Below, piece by piece: positions 13,928-23,043 of a DNA stretch of 39,136 nt. The stretch comes from an uncultured Microbacterium sp. Lineage in GTDB: Bacteria > Actinomycetota > Actinomycetes > Actinomycetales > Microbacteriaceae. The notes under the pieces were generated by a model. The model was not told where the DNA came from, searched no databases, and worked only from the letters and a program-made list of their open reading frames with translations. A program made the translations under genes and the position numbers. The stretch spans positions 1 through 39,136 of the forward strand of contig NZ_CALTTX010000018.1 in NCBI RefSeq assembly GCF_943912325.1. The letters run 5' to 3'. Every line of letters starts with the position of its first letter. Within the stretch, counting starts at the first letter, position 1.

Positions 13928-16129
13928 ATGCCGCTTCCCTTCGACAGCGTCTACCGCCACGGATTCGCCCGCATCGCTGCCTGCACCGTGCCCGTCGCGA
14001 TCGCGGACCCCGCGACGAATGCCGAACGCACGATCGCCGTCGCGACCGCGTGCGACGACGACGGTGTCGCGGTCGCGCTCTTCCCCGAACTCGGCCTCAC
14101 CGGATACGCGATCGACGACCTCGTCATGCAGGACCCGGTGCTCGATGCTGGGATCGCCGCGATCGAGCGGATCGCCGAGGCATCCATCGATCTCTTGCCC
14201 CTCATCGTGATCGGCGCGCCGCTCCGCCATGGCAACCGCCTCTATAACTGCGCCGTCGTGATCCATCGCGGGCGCGTGCTCGGCGTCGCACCGAAGTCGT
14301 ACCTGCCGACGTACCGCGAGTTCTACGAACGCCGCTGGTACGCCCCGGGCGACGACCAACGCGCGACCAACAAGCAGCAGCCGACGATCACGATCGGGGC
14401 ACACACCGCTCCGTTCGGCAACGATCTGCTGTTCGCCGCGAGCGATGTGCCGGGGCTCATCGTGCACGCCGAGGTGTGCGAAGACATGTGGGTGCCGATC
14501 CCGCCGTCGTCCGAGGCGGCGCTCGCCGGCGCGACCGTCTTGCTCAACCTTTCGGGCAGCCCCATCACGATCGCGCGCGCCGAAGACCGCGCCCTGCTCT
14601 GCCAATCGCAGTCCGCGCGGTGCCTCGCCGCTTATGCCTATGCCGCGGCCGGTGCCGGCGAATCGAGCACCGACCTGTCGTGGGACGGCCAGACGATCAT
14701 CTACGAGTGCGGCACGCAGCTCACTCGCTCCGAACGCTTCTCGACGGGCGCGCAGATCACACTCGCCGACGTCGATCTCGACCGCATCCGGCAGGATCGC
14801 GTGCGGCAGGGGACGTTCGACGACAACGCGCGCGCGCATCGCGACGGCATCCGTTCGTTCCGCACCGTTTCATTCGAACTCGCTCCCCCGAGCCACGACA
14901 TCGGTCTGCACCGCAACGTCGACCGCTTTCCTTTCGTGCCCGATGACCCCGCGCGGCTCGCACAGGACTGCTACGAAGCGTTCAACATCCAGGTATCGGG
15001 GCTCGCGCAGCGCCTCGAGGCGATCGGCAACCCCAGGCCCGTCATCGGCGTCTCGGGCGGCCTCGACTCGACCCACGCGTTGCTCGTCGTCATGCGTGCG
15101 ATGGACCGCCTCGGGCGCCCGCGGAGCGACATCCTTGCGTACACGCTGCCCGGATTCGCGACGAGCGACGGCACCCGCTCGAACGCGCTCGCGCTCGCCG
15201 AAGCGATCGGCGCGAGCATCGACGAGATCGACATCCGTCCCCTTGCGACCGAGATCTTGCGCGGAATCGGGCACCCCGCAGCCGACGGCGAAGCGCTCTA
15301 CGACGTGACGTACGAGAACGTGCAGGCGGGCGCGCGCACCGATCTGCTGTTCCGGCTGGCGGGTCGACACGGCGGCATCGTGATCGGCACGTCCGACCTC
15401 TCCGAGCTCGCGCTCGGCTGGGCGACCTATGGCGTCGGCGACCACATGAGTCACTACTCCGTCAACACGGGCGTGCCGAAGACGCTCATCCAACACCTCA
15501 TCCGCTGGGTCATCGCGACGGGCGGCGGAGCGGGGGAATTGGATGCCTCGACCACAGCCGTCCTGCAGTCGATTCTCGACACCGAAATATCGCCCGAGCT
15601 CGTGCCCGCGGGCGAAGACGGAAAGGTGCAGTCGACGCAGGACAAGATCGGGCCGTACGCGCTGCACGACTTCACGCTTCATCACGTGCTGCGGTACGGC
15701 TATCGGCCGACGAAGATCGCGTATCTGGCCGAGCAGGCATGGGCGGATGCCGCGACGGGAGCGTGGCCGGCCGGCTTCGCCGATGCCGATCGCATCGCTT
15801 ACTCTCGCGCCGAGATCCTGCACTGGTTGCGCGTGTTCCTCGAGCGGTACTTCGGTTTCGCGCAGTTCAAGCGGTCGGCGCTGCCGAACGGCCCGAAGGT
15901 CTCGCCGAGCGGCTCGCTCTCGCCGCGCGGCGACTGGCGCGCGCCCGCCGACGGCAACGCCCGTGCCTGGCTCGCGGAACTGGACGCCCTCGAAGCCGAG
16001 CTCGCGGGCGAGTTCGCGGCCGACGAGGGTTCTTCGAGCGACGCTGCTTCGCCGACGGACGCGGCTTCATCGAGCGACGCAATTTCTTCGATCGACGCGA
16101 TTTCTTCGAGCGATGAGGATGCCTCGTGA
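13928..16129 (+). CDS. nadE: Glutamine-dependent NAD+ synthetase
   Basis: Two-domain enzyme making NAD+ from nicotinic acid adenine dinucleotide, ATP and glutamine. The N-terminal nitrilase-type glutaminase has its triad: Glu54 (FPELGLTGY), Lys near 123 (PKSYLPTYREFYE) and Cys near 184 (HAEVCEDMW). The C-terminal synthetase has the PP-loop GVSGGLDST near residue 375, with GTSDLSELALGWATYGVGD and the late KRSALPNGPKV. The last 35 or so residues are a Ser/Asp/Ala tail encoded by an 18-bp tandem repeat, beyond the conserved enzyme. Length is 733 residues. Probably leaderless. The downstream nucleosidase gene overlaps it by 4 nt. Confidence 0.96.
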   Translation: MPLPFDSVYRHGFARIAACTVPVAIADPATNAERTIAVATACDDDGVAVALFPELGLTGYAIDDLVMQDPVLDAGIAAIERIAEASIDLLPLIVIGAPLRHGNRLYNCAVVIHRGRVLGVAPKSYLPTYREFYERRWYAPGDDQRATNKQQPTITIGAHTAPFGNDLLFAASDVPGLIVHAEVCEDMWVPIPPSSEAALAGATVLLNLSGSPITIARAEDRALLCQSQSARCLAAYAYAAAGAGESSTDLSWDGQTIIYECGTQLTRSERFSTGAQITLADVDLDRIRQDRVRQGTFDDNARAHRDGIRSFRTVSFELAPPSHDIGLHRNVDRFPFVPDDPARLAQDCYEAFNIQVSGLAQRLEAIGNPRPVIGVSGGLDSTHALLVVMRAMDRLGRPRSDILAYTLPGFATSDGTRSNALALAEAIGASIDEIDIRPLATEILRGIGHPAADGEALYDVTYENVQAGARTDLLFRLAGRHGGIVIGTSDLSELALGWATYGVGDHMSHYSVNTGVPKTLIQHLIRWVIATGGGAGELDASTTAVLQSILDTEISPELVPAGEDGKVQSTQDKIGPYALHDFTLHHVLRYGYRPTKIAYLAEQAWADAATGAWPAGFADADRIAYSRAEILHWLRVFLERYFGFAQFKRSALPNGPKVSPSGSLSPRGDWRAPADGNARAWLAELDALEAELAGEFAADEGSSSDAASPTDAASSSDAISSIDAISSSDEDAS
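16030..16119 (+). repeat. 18-bp tandem repeat encoding the NadE tail
   Basis: About five imperfect units of the type TTCTTCGAGCGACGC + 3 nt encode SSSDA(A/I)-like hexapeptides at the C-terminus of NadE, just before the coupled start of the nucleosidase gene. Copy number probably varies between strains. Confidence 0.8.
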
Positions 16130-16710
16130 GACTGCTCGTCGCGGCTGTCGCCGACGAACTCGACGCCTTCCCGACCGAGATCGCGGGCTTCGACCGCCTC
16201 GTGACCGGGCCCGGCAAGTTGAAGGCCGCCGTCGGACTGTCGGAGGCGCTACTCCGCGGCGGCTCGGACGGCTTGCCCTACGAGCAGATCGTCGTTGTCG
16301 GCACCTCGGGGCTCGTCGATGACGCGCTCGCGGGCGACGTCCACGACGTCGCCGTCGCGCTTCAGCACGACGTCACCGACCTCGAGGGAGTGCGCGGACG
16401 GCATGTCACCCTGCCCGAGCGCGTCGCGATCAGCGCAGCGCCCGCGGGGTCGAACGTCATCGTGGCAACGGGCGACAGCTTCGTCGACGATGCGGAGGTC
16501 GCGGCGTTCATTCGTTCCACCGGCGCGGCGCTCGTCGACATGGAGACCTACGCCTATGGCTGGGTCGCCGCGCGCAACGACGTGCCGATCCGGGTGATCC
16601 GCGCCGTGTCGGATCGCGCTCAGGACGGCGCGACGAAACTGTGGGACGAGATCGTCACCGTCTGCAGCGCATGGCTCTGGGACCGCTTCCGCGCCGAATA
16701 CGTGGACTGA
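16126..16710 (+). CDS. Phosphorylase/nucleosidase-superfamily protein
   Basis: A 194-residue protein of the PNP/UDP phosphorylase and MTA/SAH nucleosidase superfamily. It has an N-terminal MRLLVAAVADELDAF, the TGPGKLKAAVG turn, VVVGTSGLVDD, and the late ALVDMETYAYGWVA whose MET segment matches the ribose-binding glutamate region, followed by AVSDRA. Members cleave N-glycosidic bonds of nucleosides; the exact substrate cannot be assigned. The start is a GTG whose last two bases are part of the TGA of nadE (GTGA), so translation is coupled to NAD+ synthetase. A role in purine or nicotinamide nucleoside salvage is an inference from that context. Confidence 0.85.
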   Translation: MRLLVAAVADELDAFPTEIAGFDRLVTGPGKLKAAVGLSEALLRGGSDGLPYEQIVVVGTSGLVDDALAGDVHDVAVALQHDVTDLEGVRGRHVTLPERVAISAAPAGSNVIVATGDSFVDDAEVAAFIRSTGAALVDMETYAYGWVAARNDVPIRVIRAVSDRAQDGATKLWDEIVTVCSAWLWDRFRAEYVD

Positions 16711-16879
16711 AGACGCCCGCAACGCGGCGGACGCAGCGCGCCGTCACGCAGATGACATGGCTGTGCACAACCCCTGGCCCGGCGCGGCGGTGCATCGCTA
16801 GGCTTGCCGCGCACCCGTTGCGGGACCGGCGAGCGCTGAGCATCCGTCGTATCGCGGCGTCATGAGGAAGGAATCCACT

Positions 16880-17974
16880 GTGTCTACCCCCTATACCCCC
16901 GACGACGAGCCGAAGCCCGAGGGCACGCCCGACGCGCCTGTCGACCCGCAGACTCCCGCTCCGACCGAGCCGTACGCCGCGCCTGCCGCCCCGGCCGAAC
17001 CGTACGCTGCGCCCGCTGAGCCTGAGGCTCCTGTTGCTCCCGAGGCTCCCGCTGAGCCCTACACGGCCGCACCCACCGAGCCCTACGCAGCGGCCCCGCA
17101 AGAGCCTTACACGGCCCCGACCGAGCCCTACGCGGCGGCTCCGCAAGGGCCGTACGTAGCACCCGAGGCCCAGCCGACGGCCGCCTACCCTGCGGCTCCG
17201 GGATATCCGGCTGCTCCCCCCGCGTACCCCGGCGCTCCCGGTGCGGCTCCGTACGGCTCGGGCCCGAAGGCACCCGACACGCGCCCCAAGGTCATCGGAA
17301 TCACGGCACTCATTCTCGGCGCACTGACCTTCATCGGTGGCGGCCTCGCGATCTTCATCCCCGTCGTCGGCCTGTTCATCGGCATCGTCGCCTTCGTACT
17401 CGGCATCGTAGGGCTCATCCTCGGCATCGTGACCCTTGCGAGCAAGAAGCAGGGCGGCAAGGTTTTCGGTGGCGTCGGCCTCGGCCTGTCGATCCTCGGC
17501 GGCATCGGCGCGACGATCGGCATCATTGTCTGGGGAGTCGTGGTCGCCACCCTCGGCGCCGTCGGTTCCGTCGCATCCGACTATCCGTACGACGAGCCGT
17601 CGTACTCGGCCACCGCGACCGACGAAGCCGACCCGTCCGACGCGCCGAGCGACTCGACCGACACCGACACGAGCACGGGGACGCAGAGCGCCGAAGCTCA
17701 GCAGGCCTTCCTCGCTGACGCGAGGCCTCAGATCGTCGCTCTCATGCAAGAGGTCGACCCGTCGCTGAGCCCCGCCGACGCCGAGTTGCAGTTCTCTGAC
17801 GACGTTCTCGTCGAACTCGGCGAGCAGATCTACTCGGTCGAGCAGGCCGGTCAGGGTGACACCGTGCGTTCGGTGATCGTATCGAACCTCTCGAGCAACG
17901 GACTGTTCACCGAGGATCAGGCTGGTCGCTTCTACGACATCATCAAGGACGCAGCGAACAGCAACTTCAGCTGA
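16880..17974 (+). CDS. Pro/Ala-rich membrane protein with DUF4190-like helices and extracytoplasmic tail
   Basis: A 364-residue protein. Residues 1-130 are a disordered Pro/Ala-rich region with repeated EPYAA(A/P) units. Residues about 135-235 form three or more hydrophobic segments (KVIGITALILGALTFIGGGL, IVAFVLGIVGLILGIVTLAS, LSILGGIGATIGIIVWGVVV), like DUF4190 proteins. An Asp/Ser/Thr-rich linker leads to a helical C-terminal domain (about 280-364) faintly resembling DUF732. The GTG at 16880 is the start: GAGGAAGGA sits 7 nt upstream, and the ATG at 16862 lies inside this SD region. Function is unknown. A candidate -10 TAGGCT lies at 16799-16804. Confidence 0.8.
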   Translation: MSTPYTPDDEPKPEGTPDAPVDPQTPAPTEPYAAPAAPAEPYAAPAEPEAPVAPEAPAEPYTAAPTEPYAAAPQEPYTAPTEPYAAAPQGPYVAPEAQPTAAYPAAPGYPAAPPAYPGAPGAAPYGSGPKAPDTRPKVIGITALILGALTFIGGGLAIFIPVVGLFIGIVAFVLGIVGLILGIVTLASKKQGGKVFGGVGLGLSILGGIGATIGIIVWGVVVATLGAVGSVASDYPYDEPSYSATATDEADPSDAPSDSTDTDTSTGTQSAEAQQAFLADARPQIVALMQEVDPSLSPADAELQFSDDVLVELGEQIYSVEQAGQGDTVRSVIVSNLSSNGLFTEDQAGRFYDIIKDAANSNFS

Positions 17975-17986
17975 CACACCGCGCGC

Positions 17987-18030
17987 GCAGACGGGCTCGG
18001 AACTTCGGTTCCGGGCCCGTCTGCGTTTCC
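17987..18030 (+). terminator. Rho-independent-type terminator
   Basis: A 17-bp stem (17987-18003 with 18008-18024, one G-T pair) closed by a TTCG tetraloop, followed by GTTTCC. It begins 12 nt after the membrane-protein stop and separates it from the convergent sbcC. It is the best-formed terminator in the window. Confidence 0.88.
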
Positions 18031-18046
18031 GCTCGTAGCGCTCGAG

Positions 18047-21000
18047 CTATGTCGTCGCCGTCACCCCAGCCTGAATGACACGACTCGGCCCCCGGGACCC
18101 ACGTTCGACGACGAGGTGCGCCGGGATCTCTTCGGTCATCGACTCGACGTGGCTGATGAGACCGACCAGCCGCCCGCCCTCGCGAAGGGTATTGATCGTC
18201 GCCATCGCGATCTCGAGCGTTTCGGCGTCGAGCGATCCAAAGCCTTCGTCGACGAAGAGGGTGTCGAGTTGGATGCCTCCCGCTCGCTCCGTCACGACGT
18301 GTGCCAACCCGAGGGCGAGTGCGAGGGACGCGAGGAACGTCTCGCCGCCCGAAAGCGACTGCGGGGGGCGAGCCCGACCGGTGAAGGCATCGACGACCTC
18401 GAGACCGAGCCCCGACGCGGCGCCGCGCGCCTGACGAGCGTCGCTGTGCACGAGCCGGTAGCGGCCGTCCGACATCGCGTGCAGCCGCACGTTCGCGGCG
18501 GCGACGACCTGCTCGAGTTCGGCGGCGAGCACGAACGATTCGAGCGTCATGCGGTACTCGTTGGGCGCGCGGCCCGCGACCGTGTCGGCGAGCGAGCGCA
18601 CGTCGTCGAGCGCGGCGAGTGCCGATCCGCTCGTCGCGAGCATGGATTGCGCGCGCTCGATCGTGGCGGCGAGGGCGCTGCGAGCGGACGAAGCCGCGAT
18701 ACCGGCCGAGACCACGCGGGTCCACTCTTCGCGACTGCGAGCGGCGGCTTCTCGCGGCGCGACCGTGTCAATCGGCTCATCGGGAAGCGCGTGCAGCTCG
18801 AGCTGAAGCAACATGGCGCGCGCTGTCGACGCCGCAACCTCGTGGGTGCGCACGTCATTCTCGGCAGCGCGTCGAGCCTCGGTCGAGAGAACCGCGGCGA
18901 GCGCGTCGTCGACCGAAGCGAAGCCCGACTCCTCGATCGCGTTCGCGAGCTCGCGCCGGGCGCTCCCCGCGCGATCGTGTGCTCTGCTCGCCTCATCGAT
19001 CGCCCCCGCGAGCGCACGCATCGCACCGACCCCGGCGCGCGCTGCGTCAACACGGGCGGCAACCGTGTCATATCCGCCGCGCCCCGCCTCGATCGCGTCC
19101 GTGGTCTCGCCGAGCAGGCGCCCGGCGTCGTCTGCCAACCGCGTGAGGCGGTCGTGCTCATCTAATGCCCGCTGCCACCGCGCATCGACGTCGTCCGCCG
19201 CCGCACGCAACGACGCCAGCAGCTCGACCAGTTGTTCTCTCGCCTCGTCGTCGGCACGCGCCGCGGCGAGCGCGCTCTCTGCCCGCTCGAGCGCCGCCAG
19301 CGCTTCGGCGACGCTCTGCCCATCGGCCGCGAGCAACGCCTGCGTCGCGGCTGCACGTGCTGCCGCGGCAGCGGTGCTGGCGCGCGCATCCGTCTCGCTC
19401 GCCGCGGCCTTTTGCGCTTCTGCCCGCTCGATTTCGGCGTCGTCGACTGCATCGCTTGCCGGCTCGGCAGGCGCAGGATGCTCGCGCGATCCGCACACCG
19501 TGCATGGTTCGCCGTCTACGAGCGAACCGGCAAGTTCGCCCGCATGGCCGGCGAGCCGGCGCTGGTACAGCGTTGCAACGCGCGCCGCGGCCTCCCACAG
19601 GGCAGTCGAGGCCTCCCCGGCCGCGCGCTCGGCCTCGCGCTGCTCGGCGATGCGGCGTTCCGCGTCGCGCGCGGCCTGCACGCGATCGTGGGATCTCGCG
19701 CGTTCTTCCGCCGCCGCGCGCAAGCGCTCGGGAGCCGCCGCACGAGTGTCGAGAGACGCCTGCGTCTCGAGCAGCTGCGCCGGCAAGATCGCGCGCTCGC
19801 TCGCGGCGGCGTCGAGTTCTCGCAGCGCATTGGCTGCGCTGGCGGATGCCTCGACGTGCGCCTGCCGGAGTCGGTCGAGCTCCGCCTCGCGTCGCGCCAG
19901 GGCGTCCCACTCGCCGATACGCTCAGCGACGACGTCGGCGTGCGCTCGCAGTGATTCAGCGAGCATCGGCCCAGAGAACTCGGACTCCGACTCGGACGGC
20001 TGTGGTTCATGAAGCTGCGACTCCGAAAGCGGCGACTCCGGACCCTCGGGTTCAGCCCCGACCGAAACACGGCTCAGCCAATCCGCAACCGCAGGCGAGC
20101 ACGCCTCGAACAGCTCCGGGTGCGCGGCGTGCGCGGCCACTACAGTCGCCGAGGCGTCCGCAACCGCGGCGTCGGCCGCAGCGGCATCGCGCTCGGCCGC
20201 ACGGTCGGCGTCGATCCGCGGCGTGACCTCGTCGGCCTCGGAGGCGCGGGCAAGCGACTCGCGCACCGTGGCGATATCGCCCGCACGGCGCTCGATGTCG
20301 GCCAGCGCCTGCCGTGCGGTGTCGCGCTGCACCTGCACTTCGCGCGAACGCTCGGCCTCGAGCGCTCGACGCTCGGCATCGTCCGATCGCGCCTTTGCCT
20401 CGTCGCCCTCGCGGGCAAGCTCTCGCTCGCGGTACTCCGCGCGCGCTCGCGCGACCTCGAGCGCGGCCAACCGCTCGGCGTGGCTCGGCGCCGTGCGTCC
20501 AGGGTCCGCGGGCGCTGGATCCGCGACCGCGGAGTCCACGAGCACGGGATCCACGAACGCAGAATCCACGAGCACGGAATCCGCGAGCGCGGGGTCCGCG
20601 TGCACCGGATCCGCAGCGTTGAGCGCGAGCTCGGCGACCGCGGCCTCGGCGGCCGCGAAAGCGGCGTCCAGCTCGCTACCGGCCCGCCGTGCGCCTTCTT
20701 CTGCCTCGCGCCGTCGCGCCTCGAGAGCTTCGCGGTAGTCCTCGAAAACGCGCGTGTCGAACAGCGTGCGCAAGAGATCGCGACGATCGTCGTTGTTTGC
20801 GAGCAGGAACTCCGAGAAGCGCCCCTGAGCGAGCAAGATCACCTGCAAGAACTGCGAACGCGAGAGCCCGAGGATCTCGCTGACCTCGAGTCCGACGTCG
20901 CGCGGTCCGCTCGCGAGCCCGATCCACTCGTCGGCGCGCAGCTCTTCGAGCATGGCTTGCGCCTTTTCGATCGCGAGTCCCGTGCCGCGCAGCTTGGGTC

Positions 21001-21295
21001 GCTGATACTCGGGCGACCGCGTCAAGCGCAGCCGACGCCCCGCGATCGTGAACTCGAGCCGCACGAACGTTGCATCGTCGGGCTGCGCGTAGTCGCTCCG
21101 CAGCCGATCGGTTGCGCTGTAGCGCGGCGCGCTGCCGTAGAGCGCGAAGCACACTCCGTCGAGCACGCTGGACTTGCCGGCGCCCGTGCGACCCGTGATG
21201 AGAAACAGCCCGTCGGCCGCGAAGGCGTCGAAGTCGACGCGTTGCGGCTCGAGGAACGGGCCGAACGCCGCGAGTTCGAGCGAGTGCAGTTGCAT
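18047..21295 (-). CDS. sbcC: Exonuclease SbcC (SMC-like ATPase subunit)
   Basis: A 1082-residue partner of SbcD. The complex cleaves DNA hairpins and processes double-strand ends. The N-terminal Walker A is TGRTGAGKSS (residues 34-43). Long Ala/Glu/Arg coiled coils flank a zinc hook CTVC near residue 597-600. The C-terminal signature LSGGETFLASLALALGLA and Walker B DTLFVDEGFGSLD are intact. Two low-complexity inserts lie in the first coil: a pentad repeat of the (A/V)D(P/S) type (20516-20616) and a Ser/Glu-rich stretch (about 19975-20040). It starts 3 nt after the sbcD stop, so they form one operon. Confidence 0.96.
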   Translation of the reverse strand: MQLHSLELAAFGPFLEPQRVDFDAFAADGLFLITGRTGAGKSSVLDGVCFALYGSAPRYSATDRLRSDYAQPDDATFVRLEFTIAGRRLRLTRSPEYQRPKLRGTGLAIEKAQAMLEELRADEWIGLASGPRDVGLEVSEILGLSRSQFLQVILLAQGRFSEFLLANNDDRRDLLRTLFDTRVFEDYREALEARRREAEEGARRAGSELDAAFAAAEAAVAELALNAADPVHADPALADSVLVDSAFVDPVLVDSAVADPAPADPGRTAPSHAERLAALEVARARAEYRERELAREGDEAKARSDDAERRALEAERSREVQVQRDTARQALADIERRAGDIATVRESLARASEADEVTPRIDADRAAERDAAAADAAVADASATVVAAHAAHPELFEACSPAVADWLSRVSVGAEPEGPESPLSESQLHEPQPSESESEFSGPMLAESLRAHADVVAERIGEWDALARREAELDRLRQAHVEASASAANALRELDAAASERAILPAQLLETQASLDTRAAAPERLRAAAEERARSHDRVQAARDAERRIAEQREAERAAGEASTALWEAAARVATLYQRRLAGHAGELAGSLVDGEPCTVCGSREHPAPAEPASDAVDDAEIERAEAQKAAASETDARASTAAAAARAAATQALLAADGQSVAEALAALERAESALAAARADDEAREQLVELLASLRAAADDVDARWQRALDEHDRLTRLADDAGRLLGETTDAIEAGRGGYDTVAARVDAARAGVGAMRALAGAIDEASRAHDRAGSARRELANAIEESGFASVDDALAAVLSTEARRAAENDVRTHEVAASTARAMLLQLELHALPDEPIDTVAPREAAARSREEWTRVVSAGIAASSARSALAATIERAQSMLATSGSALAALDDVRSLADTVAGRAPNEYRMTLESFVLAAELEQVVAAANVRLHAMSDGRYRLVHSDARQARGAASGLGLEVVDAFTGRARPPQSLSGGETFLASLALALGLAHVVTERAGGIQLDTLFVDEGFGSLDAETLEIAMATINTLREGGRLVGLISHVESMTEEIPAHLVVERGSRGPSRVIQAGVTATT
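20516..20616 (-). repeat. 15-bp tandem repeat inside sbcC
   Basis: Units of the type GGATCCACGAGCACG, read on the plus strand with substitutions, encode a pentapeptide repeat (ADPAL, ADSVL, VDSAF, VDPVL, VDSAV and so on) in the first coiled-coil arm. The repeat is in frame, so the reading frame survives expansion or contraction. Confidence 0.8.
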
Positions 21296-21298
21296 GCG

Positions 21299-22516
21299 TC
21301 AGACGCTCGCCTTCGCGGCGGCGTGTTCGCCGACGACGTCTCGGATGATCTCGAGCTCACGCTCGCCGGCACCGACCCCCGCTCGCACGTGCCGGAGGAA
21401 CTGATCGATGAGCGCGACGTGATCGACGGCGTCGGCGACGCGTCGCGCGTACGTCGAGGCCTCGACCTCGGGCCGACCCGCCGGCGCGTGCTGAACGAGC
21501 GCGCAATGCGGGAATCGCTCTTGCAGGCGCCTCATTGGGTCGGGGACCGCGAGGTCGTCGGTGTAGCGCGCGCTCACCCAGTCCTCGACGTGCGCCTCGA
21601 ACGCGGCGTCGCTCAGCAGTTCGTCGAACGTTGCCGTGATCGTGACGAGCCGGCGCGGCACGGGCAACGACACCCACGACACCTCAGAGAGCCCGTCGCC
21701 GTCGATCTCGACGAGCCACCCGCCGCGTTCGCGGCTGCGCTCACCGAAGCTGTAGTGCAGCGGCGCGCCCGCGTAACGCACGCGTTCACTCAGTCGCTTC
21801 CGCCCGTGAATGTGGCCGAGAGCGATGTAATCGGGCCCGTCGAAGACGTCGGCGGGCACGAGTTCGAGACCGCCCTGCTGGATCACGCGCTCGAGCCCCG
21901 CCGTGGCTGTCACCGTGTCTTCGGGGGCCGGGCACCCGGCATCCGTCGCTCCATCCCCTGCCGGTGCAACAGCGAAGCAGTGCGCTATCGCTACTGATCG
22001 TCCGCCGCGCGCCGCGAGATCGGCGCGCACGAGCGACATCGCGTGCCCGAGCGCGTCGGCCTGCGAGCGCAGCTCGACACCGGGAAAGACCGACCGCACG
22101 AGCACGGGCTCGAGAAAGGGAATGGGGTAGAACGCGACCGGCCCCGACGTCGCACTGTGCTCGTCATCGATCAGCACGGGCGTGCCAACGGTCAAGGGAT
22201 CAGTCACGACGTGGATGCCGTCACGCAACAGCCGCGACTGAAACCCGAGCCGCGCGGCGGAGTCGTGGTTGCCGCTCGTGACGACGACCTGCGCTCCCGC
22301 GTCGACGAGCCAGACGAGCGCGTCGGTGAGCAGCGTGTACGCCGCCGCCGAGGGCGTCGCCGTATCGAAGACATCGCCCGCGACGATGACGACATCGACG
22401 TCGAGCGCGCGCACCTGATCGGTCAGCGCCTCGAGCACACCGCGCAGCGCCTCGAGCGTGGAATGACCGTGAAAGGTGCGCCCGATGTGCCAGTCGGAAG
22501 TGTGCAGGATTCGCAT
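21299..22516 (-). CDS. sbcD: Exonuclease SbcD (Mre11-like nuclease subunit)
   Basis: A 405-residue calcineurin-like metallophosphoesterase. Metal-binding motifs appear in order: SDWHIG (Asp8, His10), AGDVFD, SGNHDS and the later ALGHIHGRKR. The C-terminal capping region is present. With SbcC it forms the bacterial Mre11-Rad50 counterpart. TAGCGT ends 7 nt before the ATG and no SD is present, indicating leaderless transcription of sbcD-sbcC. Confidence 0.96.
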   Translation of the reverse strand: MRILHTSDWHIGRTFHGHSTLEALRGVLEALTDQVRALDVDVVIVAGDVFDTATPSAAAYTLLTDALVWLVDAGAQVVVTSGNHDSAARLGFQSRLLRDGIHVVTDPLTVGTPVLIDDEHSATSGPVAFYPIPFLEPVLVRSVFPGVELRSQADALGHAMSLVRADLAARGGRSVAIAHCFAVAPAGDGATDAGCPAPEDTVTATAGLERVIQQGGLELVPADVFDGPDYIALGHIHGRKRLSERVRYAGAPLHYSFGERSRERGGWLVEIDGDGLSEVSWVSLPVPRRLVTITATFDELLSDAAFEAHVEDWVSARYTDDLAVPDPMRRLQERFPHCALVQHAPAGRPEVEASTYARRVADAVDHVALIDQFLRHVRAGVGAGERELEIIRDVVGEHAAAKASV

Positions 22517-22523
22517 GTGTCAG

Positions 22524-22529
22524 ACGCTA
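22524..22529 (-). promoter_or_regulatory. Leaderless -10 (TAGCGT) of sbcD-sbcC
   Basis: TAGCGT is followed by 7 nt and the ATG at 22516. Confidence 0.55.
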
Positions 22530-22599
22530 GACGAGGCCTCCGACATCGCCCGGCGCACCCGCCGCTGAGCGCGCGAACACGCCCTCCGAACGGCCGAAA

Positions 22600-22908
22600 T
22601 CAGCGAGCGGCGAGCAGCCCCGCGCGCTCGGGATGCGCCTCGAACCAGTCGCCCACGTACCAGCAGACGGGCGCGATCACGCGATCGCCACGCGCTTCGA
22701 TCTCGTCGACCGCACGCTCGGTGATGACCGCCGCGTATCCCTTTCCGCGGAACGTCGGAATCGTGAACGCGCGCGTGAGGGCGATCGTCGTGCCGTCGTC
22801 GCGATAGTCGAGCACGGCCACGAGGTCGCCGCCGACGAAGAGGGCATACCGGGAGGCATCCGTCTGATTCTCGAAGACGACGGGATGCTCTGAGCCAGAC
22901 TCCACCAT
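22600..22908 (-). CDS. GNAT-fold protein, YjdJ-like (Acetyltransf_CG type)
   Basis: A 102-residue minimal GNAT protein. Conserved features are VLDYRDDGTTIALTRAFTIP, the acetyl-CoA loop FRGKGYAAVITERAV, and VIAPVCWYVGDWFEAHPE near the end, matching the small YjdJ/Acetyltransf_CG group. These are thought to transfer or bind acetyl groups; the substrate is unknown. TACGCT ends 6 nt before the ATG at 22908, which decides that start over an in-frame GTG at 22971. It lies upstream of sbcD on the same strand but has its own promoter. Confidence 0.85.
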   Translation of the reverse strand: MVESGSEHPVVFENQTDASRYALFVGGDLVAVLDYRDDGTTIALTRAFTIPTFRGKGYAAVITERAVDEIEARGDRVIAPVCWYVGDWFEAHPERAGLLAAR

Positions 22909-22914
22909 GACTCG

Positions 22915-22920
22915 AGCGTA
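22915..22920 (-). promoter_or_regulatory. Leaderless -10 (TACGCT) of the GNAT gene
   Basis: TACGCT is followed by 6 nt and the ATG at 22908. Confidence 0.5.
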
Positions 22921-23006
22921 CGCCGACGGCGCCACCCGGGGGTCGTTTCGATTCGATCGAGCGGGCGTCACACGACGTCACGAAACCGCGGCACGCCCGA
23001 TCACGT

Positions 23007-23036
23007 TTGACACGCCGCGACGCCGTTCGCAATAAT
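23007..23036 (+). promoter_or_regulatory. Strong consensus-like promoter for a leaderless small ORF
   Basis: An exact TTGACA (23007-23012), an 18-nt spacer and AATAAT (23031-23036). The -10 ends 7 nt before the ATG at 23044, so transcription should begin at the start codon. This is the closest match to the sigma-70 consensus that I found in the window. Confidence 0.75.
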
Positions 23037-23043
23037 CGGCCTC

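Noticed and set aside
20009..21997. 662-codon plus-strand frame antisense to sbcC and sbcD
   Set aside because: Low-information Arg/Glu-rich translation; both sbc frames are intact.
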